Shown piece by piece: positions 15,661 through 22,096 of a stretch of DNA of 22,363 nt. The notes below the pieces were generated by a model. That model was not told the DNA's origin. It made no database searches and saw nothing but the letters and a program-made list of their open reading frames with translations. The stretch is from a virus. Within the stretch, counting starts at the first letter, position 1, and each line of letters starts with the position of its first letter. The DNA is taken from positions 1 through 22,363 of the IMG/VR virus record IMGVR_UViG_3300025759_000777. The stretch is one strand, 5' to 3'. Made by a program: the position numbers and the translations under genes.

Positions 15661-17175
15661 ATGTCTTTAGCAGAGAAATTTCTAAAGCTATTTGATGGTA
15701 ATAAACGAGCGCATGGTGTGTTCAACCCTGACGAACAACGTGGGGATGGCAAGCGGCTTGGCGTTTATAAAATCATAAAACAGCCACCAACTGAAGAACT
15801 TTGGCAACAGCACTTAGATGGTAAGCAAGGGCTAGGCATTATTCCCATCAGGGATGACAACCTTTGTAAGTGGGGTGCCATTGATATTGACACATACGAT
15901 GTAGACCATAAGGCACTCGTCAAGAAACTTAAAGATGCTAAGATAGTCGGATGGGTAGGGCGTAGTAAATCTGGCGGCGCACATATTTATTTTTTCTTTA
16001 CGGATGCACTCAAAGCTGAGTCTGTGCAATCCAAACTTACCGAGTTGGCGGCTTCGTTAGGTCATGCCGAAGGTGAGATATTCCCTAAACAATCAACCAT
16101 TCTTGTAGATCGTGGTGACACAGGTAATGGCTTGAATATGCCATATTTCAAGGGCGACCTGAGTACGCGGTCGGTATACGACTTTAAGGGCGAGCTTATG
16201 ACCCCTGAAGAGTTTGTGACCAAAGCCACACGCTACTTGATCAAGCCTGAAGACTTTACTGGCTACCGTATATCCGAGCCAGAACCTAAGTTAAAAGATG
16301 GTCCCCCATGTTTGAATGAGCTTTGTCAACAGGGCTTTGGCGAAGGCTCACGAAACAATGCTCTCTTTAACTTGGGTGTGTATGCCCGAATGTTTGACGC
16401 TGATAATTGGGAAGCCTTGATACAGCGTTATAATGTTGAGTATTTGCACCCACCGCTTAGTCATACTGAGGTTGGCGCGGTTATCAAACAGTTACAGCGC
16501 AAGGATTATTATTACAAATGTGACGACCAGCCTATCAAACCTTTTTGTAATAAGGATATATGCGTTACTCGCAAGTTTGGCGTTGGTCCGGCTGGTGTGC
16601 AAAACCAGATGTCCAGCCTTACAAAGATTGATGGTGATCCACCTATTTGGATACTAGATGTAGACGGTCAGCGTGTTGAATTAAGCACAGATGGTTTGAT
16701 TAGCCAGACACGATTCCAAAAAGATTGTGTAGCGCAGATCAATAAACTGCCTATCGCAGTAAGCCAAAGAGCATGGCAGACCAGAATACAGTTATTGCTG
16801 GATAATTTAACCATTGTAGAAGTGCCACCTGATGCTACAATTAAAGGTGAGTTTGAAGACTTGTTGTCACAGTTCTGTACTGATAGAGCTAAAGGTACAG
16901 ACCGTGAAGACATATTGCAGGGCGTAGCCGTATGGGATGAGGGCAAAGTATTCTTCCAAGTCAAGGATATTAAAAAGCATCTGACCGTTAACGACTTTAA
17001 CCATTACACTTCAAACAAGATAACTTTACGACTCCAGGGAATGGAAGCAGAAAAAATGTTTTGGCGTGTAAAAGGCAAAGGGATTCATGTATGGTCATTA
17101 CCACAAGAGTTTTTTGCATCTAGCGACGAAATATTGGAACTGCCTGAACTGCCCCAACAGAACGACATATTATAA
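15661..17175 (+). CDS. Archaeo-eukaryotic-type DNA primase (AEP), primase-polymerase-like
   Basis: 504 aa; ATG preceded by GGAG (15651-15654) six bases away. The N-terminal catalytic domain shows the AEP signature: acidic DID (D75, D77) in WGAIDIDTYD, the SGGAH motif (104-108) in RSKSGGAHIYFFF, then EIFPKQ (139-144) and GNGLNMPYF (155-163), a region in the style of TOTE/primpol AEP domains. A helical PriCT-like segment follows (about 215-280, GSRNNALFNLGVYARM). Four cysteines, C217, C287, C296 and C301, the last two in FCNKDICVTRKFG, look like a metal or Fe-S site. The C-terminal 190 residues are beta-rich and unassigned. It should make primers for phage replication, acting with the SSB-like protein upstream and the helicase downstream, whose ATG overlaps its stop. 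No polymerase is present nearby, so polymerase activity by this enzyme is conceivable. Confidence 0.85.
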   Translation: MSLAEKFLKLFDGNKRAHGVFNPDEQRGDGKRLGVYKIIKQPPTEELWQQHLDGKQGLGIIPIRDDNLCKWGAIDIDTYDVDHKALVKKLKDAKIVGWVGRSKSGGAHIYFFFTDALKAESVQSKLTELAASLGHAEGEIFPKQSTILVDRGDTGNGLNMPYFKGDLSTRSVYDFKGELMTPEEFVTKATRYLIKPEDFTGYRISEPEPKLKDGPPCLNELCQQGFGEGSRNNALFNLGVYARMFDADNWEALIQRYNVEYLHPPLSHTEVGAVIKQLQRKDYYYKCDDQPIKPFCNKDICVTRKFGVGPAGVQNQMSSLTKIDGDPPIWILDVDGQRVELSTDGLISQTRFQKDCVAQINKLPIAVSQRAWQTRIQLLLDNLTIVEVPPDATIKGEFEDLLSQFCTDRAKGTDREDILQGVAVWDEGKVFFQVKDIKKHLTVNDFNHYTSNKITLRLQGMEAEKMFWRVKGKGIHVWSLPQEFFASSDEILELPELPQQNDIL

Positions 17176-18692
17176 TGAAAATTATACTCGGACCTCCAGG
17201 AACAGGGAAAACAACATACCTACTGAACAAGGTCGAAGAGTATCTTAGTAAAGGTGTCGCACCAGATCGTATAGGTTATTTTGGGTTTACTCGACGTGCC
17301 GCTAGTGAAGCTATAGACCGTGCTTGTGAAAAGTTTAGACTGCATAGGCGCGATCTACCGTTTTTCCGTACTCTTCACAGCCTTGCTTTTATGCAGATGG
17401 GTATTAACCATAACCAAATTCTTACCTCAGATAAGTTTACTGAAATCGGTGATTGGTTAAAAATCGGTGGTTTCTTTAATTCAGGGCTTACTGATCAAGG
17501 TCCGTATAAAGACTTTGGGTATGGGGATAAGTTCCTTGAGCTGATTAACATAGCTCGCATACAGCAACAGCCTCTGCGCGGCGTTTACAATGCCTCTACA
17601 GTGCCGCTAAAAACCGACTGGGCTAGGGTTGATTATGTAGACAGGGGGTTAAAGGCGTGGAAAGATAGATACCAACTGTTCGACTACACAGATATGCTAG
17701 AGCAGTTTTGCTACCGTCAGTTAGCACCGAAGCTAGAGGTAGTGTTTATTGATGAAGCGCAAGACCTGTCGCCACTGCAATGGAAAATGGTGCATTTGTT
17801 ACAGGCTAACTGCAAAGAGATATTTATAGCTGGCGATGACGACCAAGCCATATTCCGTTATGCGGGTGCAGATGTAGACTATTTCATAGGTCTGGAAGGT
17901 GATGTCACTGTGTTGGATCAAAGTTACAGGATACCCGCCCTGCATCACGCACTTAGCCAAAAAGTAATTCAGCGCGTCGTTGATCGTAGACCCAAACAAT
18001 TCAACCCACGGGATGAGGATGGGTTTGTCCATTGGCATCGACACTCCGAAGAAGTTAATATGTCCGAAGGTGAATGGCTGTTACTCAGCCGCACTACACG
18101 AGGTGCAAAGCAGATTGAGGAAGAGGTGCGTCGCCGTGGACATTTATACATTTACAATGGCAGTAAATCTATTGACGGTAAAGTTCTTGAATCGGTTCGG
18201 CTTTGGGAAAGCCTACGCGACGGTGGTATGCTAACTGCTGAACAAGTACGAACTGTCTACAGTCAAATGTTGTTAGGCACACAGGTAGAGTATGGACATA
18301 AAACCTTTAGTAAAGGACAGCCAGACCAGCGTTATGGGTTACAAGATCTATTGGACTTCCATGGATTACTGCACAGCCTTCCTTGGGATGAAGGGTTGGG
18401 CAAAATATCGGATAAAGATAAGCGTTACATTAAAGCCTGTCTACGCAAAGGTGAGTCCCTGACGCAAGAACCACGCATCCGAATCTCAACGATTCATTCA
18501 GCAAAGGGGGCTCAAGCAGATAATGTTATGGTTCTCACTGATACTATGCGTCGTTCCTATTCTATGTGGCGTAAGTTTGAAAACGAACATTTTGATGAAG
18601 CTCGCGTGTTTTATGTGGGTCTTACTCGCGCTCTACAACATTTACATTTGGTGCATCCCATGTTCAGCCGTGGCTATCAAATACCTGCGTGA
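17175..18692 (+). CDS. UvrD/PcrA-type superfamily 1 DNA helicase
   Basis: 505 aa, translationally coupled to the primase (1-nt overlap). All SF1A motifs are visible in order: Walker A GPPGTGKTT (6-14), motif Ia GYFGFTRRAASEA (34-46), motif II DEAQD (193-197), motif III GDDDQAIFRYAGAD (220-233), motif IV region LDQSYR (247-252), motif V STIHSAKGAQADNV (438-451), and motif VI FYVGLTRA (479-486). It is shorter than cellular UvrD (about 720 aa), with reduced 1B and 2B insertions, as usual for phage versions. It is expected to unwind DNA 3' to 5' using ATP during phage replication or recombination. Directly linked primase and helicase genes suggest they act at the same fork. The family is certain; the precise role is inferred. 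Confidence 0.93.
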   Translation: MKIILGPPGTGKTTYLLNKVEEYLSKGVAPDRIGYFGFTRRAASEAIDRACEKFRLHRRDLPFFRTLHSLAFMQMGINHNQILTSDKFTEIGDWLKIGGFFNSGLTDQGPYKDFGYGDKFLELINIARIQQQPLRGVYNASTVPLKTDWARVDYVDRGLKAWKDRYQLFDYTDMLEQFCYRQLAPKLEVVFIDEAQDLSPLQWKMVHLLQANCKEIFIAGDDDQAIFRYAGADVDYFIGLEGDVTVLDQSYRIPALHHALSQKVIQRVVDRRPKQFNPRDEDGFVHWHRHSEEVNMSEGEWLLLSRTTRGAKQIEEEVRRRGHLYIYNGSKSIDGKVLESVRLWESLRDGGMLTAEQVRTVYSQMLLGTQVEYGHKTFSKGQPDQRYGLQDLLDFHGLLHSLPWDEGLGKISDKDKRYIKACLRKGESLTQEPRIRISTIHSAKGAQADNVMVLTDTMRRSYSMWRKFENEHFDEARVFYVGLTRALQHLHLVHPMFSRGYQIPA

Positions 18693-18700
18693 TTATTAAA

Positions 18701-18729
18701 TTGTCAGGTTGACCTGTTATTGGTTTACA
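18701..18729 (+). promoter_or_regulatory. Candidate promoter with overlapping dyad
   Basis: TTGTCA (18701-18706, one mismatch to TTGACA) and TTTACA (18724-18729, a poor -10) are 17 bases apart in the 99-bp gap after the helicase. The dyad CAGGT-TG-ACCTG (18705-18716) overlaps the -35 and could be a repressor site or a small RNA hairpin. The weak -10 keeps confidence low. Confidence 0.3.
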
Positions 18730-18791
18730 TCCAACTGCTACACTTATTAAATATAGGTACAAACCAACCAGCCATAGAAGGGGCTAATTAC

Positions 18792-19058
18792 ATGGATGTT
18801 CCATACCTAACCAAAGAGCACTTCGTTACACTTAATGACCGTGCTATCCGCCGTAAGGCAAACCGTACCCTCAAGAGCAAGTTTCTTAACGCACTTGATG
18901 ATACGTTCAAATACCCCATTATACACACAACGCTACACAACGACGTTGAGATGCGTTGTCAGATTGCGTTTAATGCAATGGGGGAAACTTGTTGGCTTGA
19001 CATTTCGCTTGCCGACTTTGATGTGCTTCCAACTGTGGAAGCTGGTTATGACGCCTAG
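18792..19058 (+). CDS. Small conserved-looking phage protein of unknown function
   Basis: 88 aa from the ATG at 18792, which has GAAGGGG about 8 bases upstream. A longer reading from TTG (18720) is open but would run through the candidate promoter and has no ribosome site, so I prefer the ATG. I do not recognise the protein. It has a basic N-terminal part (LNDRAIRRKANRTLKSKF) and a mixed C-terminal half with two Cys, ending in an acidic tail. It is soluble, with no membrane segment. It is separated from the DUF932 gene by 21 bases that hold a ribosome site (GAAAGGAA), so the two are probably co-expressed. Confidence 0.65.
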   Translation: MDVPYLTKEHFVTLNDRAIRRKANRTLKSKFLNALDDTFKYPIIHTTLHNDVEMRCQIAFNAMGETCWLDISLADFDVLPTVEAGYDA

Positions 19059-19079
19059 TTTTGTAGAAAGGAAACAATC

Positions 19080-20111
19080 ATGGCACATATGGTAGAAACG
19101 ATGGCTTATGCAGGACAAGTTCCGTGGCATGGGCTTGGTGAAAAAGTTGAGCATAACCTTACTCCTGAGGAAATGCTTAAAGCGGCTGGCCTTGACTGGA
19201 CAGTTAGCAAGCGGCCTGTCTATTACGCTGACAAGCCTAACACTTGGAACCTCAATGACCCACGCGGTGAAGCCGAGATGCTTCGGGCTAACGACCATTA
19301 TGTAGTGGTGCGCGATACCGATAACCGTGTGCTGTCGCACTGCGGCGAAGGGTTTGTTCCATTCCAGAACCACGAAACAATGTCCTTCTTTAAAAAGTTT
19401 ACCGAAGCAGGACATATGGAAATGGATACTGCGGGTAGCCTTAGTGATGGCGAGCGCATTTGGGGCTTGGCTAAAATCAAGAAGGGCTTCAAGTTAGCGG
19501 GTGGCGATGAGATCGAGGGTTACTTGCTCATGGCTAACAGTCACAAGGTTGGCACTGCTATGACCGTTATGTTCACCCCTATCCGCGTGGTGTGTAATAA
19601 TACGATTACCCTTGCGCTCAGCCAAGAGGGTATGACGGGTAAGTTCCGCGTGTTGCATTTACAAATGTTTGACGAGGAAATTATGCAAGCCGCTGAAACA
19701 GCACTTGGTATTAGTGGTGAGCAAATGACACAGTTCCAACAGCAGTCCGAGTTCCTTGCTAAGCAACGAGCTACTAAGGAACAGGTTGATAATTTCATTG
19801 CTGAGTTGTTCCAGCCTAAACTTCTTATTGAACGCGCTAAGTCTAATGAGGCCGACTTACCACCGCTTCATGAGGAGTTTACCAAAACTTCCCAGTCTAT
19901 ACTGGAAGCTATTGAAACTTCTCCAGGACACGATATGTCTTCAGCCAAGGGGACTTGGTGGGGTGCGCTAAACGGTGTGACCTATGTTATGGATCACCAG
20001 AAGCGAGCTAAGACCCGTGACCACGCCCTTAACTCTGCATGGTTTGGCAATAACGCCCAAGTCAAGCGGAAGGCTATGGCAAAGGCTCTTGAATACGCCA
20101 AAGCCGCCTAA
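19080..20111 (+). CDS. DUF932 phage/plasmid-related protein
   Basis: 343 aa, with an AGAAAGGAA ribosome site just before the ATG. The N-terminus (VPWHGLGEKVEHNLTPEEML, then AGLDWTVSKRPVYY) and the middle (FTPIRVVCNNTITLAL) are the hallmarks of the DUF932 family found in phages, plasmids and near host defence or conjugation genes. No catalytic mechanism is established for this family as far as I know. The protein is full length for the group, soluble, and ends in a basic helical stretch (KRKAMAKALEYAKAA). It sits within the replication block, so a DNA-linked role is plausible. A gap with two strong hairpins follows it. Confidence 0.85.
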   Translation: MAHMVETMAYAGQVPWHGLGEKVEHNLTPEEMLKAAGLDWTVSKRPVYYADKPNTWNLNDPRGEAEMLRANDHYVVVRDTDNRVLSHCGEGFVPFQNHETMSFFKKFTEAGHMEMDTAGSLSDGERIWGLAKIKKGFKLAGGDEIEGYLLMANSHKVGTAMTVMFTPIRVVCNNTITLALSQEGMTGKFRVLHLQMFDEEIMQAAETALGISGEQMTQFQQQSEFLAKQRATKEQVDNFIAELFQPKLLIERAKSNEADLPPLHEEFTKTSQSILEAIETSPGHDMSSAKGTWWGALNGVTYVMDHQKRAKTRDHALNSAWFGNNAQVKRKAMAKALEYAKAA

Positions 20112-20117
20112 GAATGT

Positions 20118-20181
20118 GGGGGTGGGCAGAAGCTCACCTCTCGCCCGATGCCCTGCTAGGAGAGAACTTTTAGTGGGGCAT
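20118..20181 (+). other. Two strong hairpins after the DUF932 gene
   Basis: In the 146-bp gap, 20118-20127 pairs with 20132-20141 (10 bp, three wobbles, AGAA tetraloop), and 20148-20158 pairs with 20171-20181 (11 bp, two wobbles). No T-run follows, so termination is unlikely. A promoter-like sequence lies just downstream. Possible roles are an RNA 3'-end stabiliser, an RNase processing site, or a small structured RNA. Confidence 0.5.
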
Positions 20182-20196
20182 TGGAGTATTTAGGGC

Positions 20197-20224
20197 TTGC
20201 TTGATTCCCTATATATAGTAGAAT
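20197..20224 (+). promoter_or_regulatory. Candidate promoter for the unknown-protein/DNA-modification genes
   Basis: TTGCTT (20197-20202) and TAGAAT (20219-20224) are 16 bases apart. The -10 has one mismatch to TATAAT and the spacer is AT-rich. Transcription would start near 20231, giving a short leader with the AGAAAGGAG ribosome site (20242-20250) ahead of the ATG at 20258. It could drive the 20258 gene and the downstream modification genes. Confidence 0.45.
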
Positions 20225-20257
20225 AACAGTATAAGGCTTACAGAAAGGAGCTTTGAC

Positions 20258-20863
20258 ATGGCGGCAATCAAGACTTTTGCAGTATTGGAAAACCACAATG
20301 AATCTAACAGGAACGAGCCATATTCCTACTTTGTGTTCCCCTCATTGCGAGACCTTCGTAATTGTAAAGAGCTCAATGAGCATAGCATTGTGTTTTCAAA
20401 TGTGGAACAATTACAAAACACATTCACTGAGCAAGAGTTACTCAGTGTTTTGGAAGCCAGTAATATCCAACGCGAGACTACTGGCTATTTTAATTCGCAG
20501 GGCGTTTACAAAGAGTTTCACAAAATTGTAGCGACTCGCGCGAAAAAATATAAACCTGTTGAAAAGGAGACTAAAATGCAGGTGAACACTCCGTCGGCTG
20601 TCATGCCTACACCAACCGTTACTGTTGATGTACCCAAGCAAGAGCGCACCGCTCGGGTTAAGTATGATCCACAGGCAACGATTGTTATTACAGGTTCTAA
20701 CCCATACCGTGAAGGTAGCAATCGCTGGCATAACTTTGAAGCCCTTGCTAAGTCTGCTACCGTTGCTGATGCCTTGTCCGCTATGAAAGCGTTGACTCCT
20801 GGAGGCAACAGTGTTGATATTAAATTGGCGTTGGCAAAAGGCGTCATTAAGCTAGGGGACTAA
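20258..20863 (+). CDS. Unknown two-part phage protein with an internal start
   Basis: 201 aa, ATG behind AGAAAGGAG. I do not recognise the N-terminal part (1-100), which reads as a small alpha/beta domain (FAVLENHNESNRNEPYSYFV). A charged linker (ATRAKKYKPVEKETK) joins it to a Pro/Val-rich stretch and a C-terminal domain (about 137-201), which begins ATIVITGSNPYREGSNRWHNF and ends AKGVIKLGD. I have seen similar C-terminal domains alone in other phages, with no known role. Inside the linker, AAGGAG (20564-20569) lies six bases before an in-frame ATG (20576), giving a possible separate 95-aa product of the C-terminal domain. The gene ends four bases before the HMUDK_hel-type gene. Confidence 0.7.
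   Translation: MAAIKTFAVLENHNESNRNEPYSYFVFPSLRDLRNCKELNEHSIVFSNVEQLQNTFTEQELLSVLEASNIQRETTGYFNSQGVYKEFHKIVATRAKKYKPVEKETKMQVNTPSAVMPTPTVTVDVPKQERTARVKYDPQATIVITGSNPYREGSNRWHNFEALAKSATVADALSAMKALTPGGNSVDIKLALAKGVIKLGD
20564..20578 (+). promoter_or_regulatory. Internal ribosome binding site and ATG
   Basis: AAGGAG, six bases, ATG: this is as good as the site at the gene's own start (20242-20250). The ATG is in frame at codon 107 of the 20258 gene and lies exactly between the linker and the C-terminal half, so a shorter second product is plausible. Confidence 0.45.
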
Positions 20864-20867
20864 ACCT

Positions 20868-21773
20868 ATGGAGAACATAGAAAGGTTCTTTTACTGGATA
20901 AATGAGCGTCACGCTATTTACCAAAAGCGAGCCAAGGGGGTCAACCCCCCTTGGACTGACGACCACATTTTGCAGGACTACAAGTTCACAAACCCCTTCC
21001 GTGAAAACGACCGTGTTACTGTTTGGATGCGCCAAAACTGGACTAACCCAAATGCGAACCGTTCGCACAGTGAAATCGTGTTTAATTGTTGTTTGTTTCG
21101 CATGATTGGCACAAGCGAGTTTGCCGAAGAACATGGGTGGGTTGACGAAGATAAAGGATGGAATCCCGACCATACAAAAGAACTTATTGAGGCTAGGTTG
21201 TCCTCTGGTTTGCGGACATTCACTGGAGCTTATATAATCACTAATCAAGGTCTCAAAGCTCGTAAATCGGAGGTCGTCGTTGACCATTTCCTCAAACCTA
21301 TCTGGAAAGACAGGGTGCATTTATCGGGGGTCGCCGAGGAAACGCAATCGTTGCAAGCGACCCACAAAGCGATGGCTTCCCATCGGGGATGGGGAGGGGG
21401 AGGTTTTATGTCATACGAAGTGGTTACCGACCTCAACTACACACCTGTATTGGACAAGGCACAAGACCGTTTTAGTTGGGCAAACGCAGGTCCAGGAGCA
21501 AAGCGAGGACTGAACCGTATCCATGATAGGGTGCTCACTAAGTCTATGAACCAGACCCAAGCCAATACCGAAATGCAGGAGTTACTGGCTCAAGCACCAA
21601 ATTACATTCAATCTCATGTCCCCCTTGATGCAGTAGATATGCGAACTATTGAGCATAGCCTGTGCGAGTGGGATAAGTATGAGCGTGTGCGCCTTGGACA
21701 AGGTAAGCCGCGCAGTAAGTATCGGGCTAATGTTGGAATGTGGTTGGAGGCTCCTAATGGTGGGGTGGTGTAG
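20868..21773 (+). CDS. DNA thymine hypermodification protein, aGPT-Pplase / 5-hmdU DNA kinase helical (HMUDK_hel) family
   Basis: 301 aa; ATG with AGGGG upstream (20854-20858). The N-terminus shows the family signature: FYWINERHAIYQKRAKG (8-24), PWTDDHILQDYKFTN (28-42) and FRENDRVTVW (44-53). The second half has GGFMSYEVVTDLNYTPVL (177-194), AGPGAKRGLNRI (207-218), resembling a helix-hairpin-helix of glycosylase-like proteins, and EHSLCEWDKYERVRLGQGKP (262-281). Iyer and colleagues (2013) predicted this family to act in making alpha-glutamyl- or alpha-putrescinyl-thymine in phage DNA, and Pfam later tied it to the helical domain of 5-hydroxymethyl-dU DNA kinase. It should therefore modify hydroxymethylated pyrimidines within DNA. 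No P-loop kinase domain is fused here, so a partner enzyme must be encoded elsewhere. The name rests on motif recall; the biochemical step is inferred. Confidence 0.82.
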   Translation: MENIERFFYWINERHAIYQKRAKGVNPPWTDDHILQDYKFTNPFRENDRVTVWMRQNWTNPNANRSHSEIVFNCCLFRMIGTSEFAEEHGWVDEDKGWNPDHTKELIEARLSSGLRTFTGAYIITNQGLKARKSEVVVDHFLKPIWKDRVHLSGVAEETQSLQATHKAMASHRGWGGGGFMSYEVVTDLNYTPVLDKAQDRFSWANAGPGAKRGLNRIHDRVLTKSMNQTQANTEMQELLAQAPNYIQSHVPLDAVDMRTIEHSLCEWDKYERVRLGQGKPRSKYRANVGMWLEAPNGGVV

Positions 21774-21775
21774 AA

Positions 21776-22096
21776 ATGTTGTGTCCAAAATGCAGTGGCA
21801 AATCAACCGTCGCAGACAGCAGACTTACAGCGGACAAATCAGTCCGGAGGAAGCGAGTATGTCAGAAATGCAAGCACATCTATCGGACATTGGAAGTATT
21901 AGAGACATCCAAGCCCACCGTGCCGAAACCGAAGCCCGAGCAACCGAAGCCAAACAAAAAGAAACGGTTACGGTCGAGGACGAAGCCACAAAAGGTTTTT
22001 AGATATACTGAAGCAGACATTGACAACCTAACCGATGAAGAGTTAGAAGAAGCAATGGCCTCTGGTTCAATAAGATTTGATGAGGATGAGTTATGA
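21776..22096 (+). CDS. NrdR-like zinc-ribbon protein without an ATP-cone
   Basis: 106 aa; ATG two bases after the previous stop. CPKC (C3, C6) and CQKC (C29, C32) form a zinc ribbon. The segment between them (ADSRLTADKSVRRKRVCQKC) and the following HIYRTLEVLE match the N-terminal DNA-binding ribbon of NrdR, the ribonucleotide reductase repressor, in order and spacing. The ATP-cone that makes NrdR nucleotide-responsive is missing. Instead there is a Pro/Lys-rich linker (PKPKPEQPKPNKKKRLRSR) and an acidic tail (DIDNLTDEELEEAMASG, then DEDEL). It lies between two DNA-modification genes, and its stop overlaps the next start by four bases. It may be a DNA-binding adaptor or a regulator of phage or host genes; which one cannot be decided from sequence. 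Confidence 0.75.
   Translation: MLCPKCSGKSTVADSRLTADKSVRRKRVCQKCKHIYRTLEVLETSKPTVPKPKPEQPKPNKKKRLRSRTKPQKVFRYTEADIDNLTDEELEEAMASGSIRFDEDEL

Noticed and set aside
12144-17175. TOTE-type defence or conflict system (AEP primase plus SF2 helicase)
   Set aside because: The two domains are in separate, oppositely oriented genes, no nuclease is fused or adjacent, and the primase is coupled to a replication helicase next to an SSB-like gene. A replication role explains this better.
18720-18791. TTG start extending the 88-aa gene upstream
   Set aside because: It has no ribosome site and would include the candidate promoter; the ATG at 18792 has GAAGGGG at good spacing.
21649-22002. 117-aa + frame overlapping the zinc-ribbon gene
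   Set aside because: It overlaps two genes with clear family motifs in their own frames and itself reads as motif-free; the zinc ribbon is the real product.
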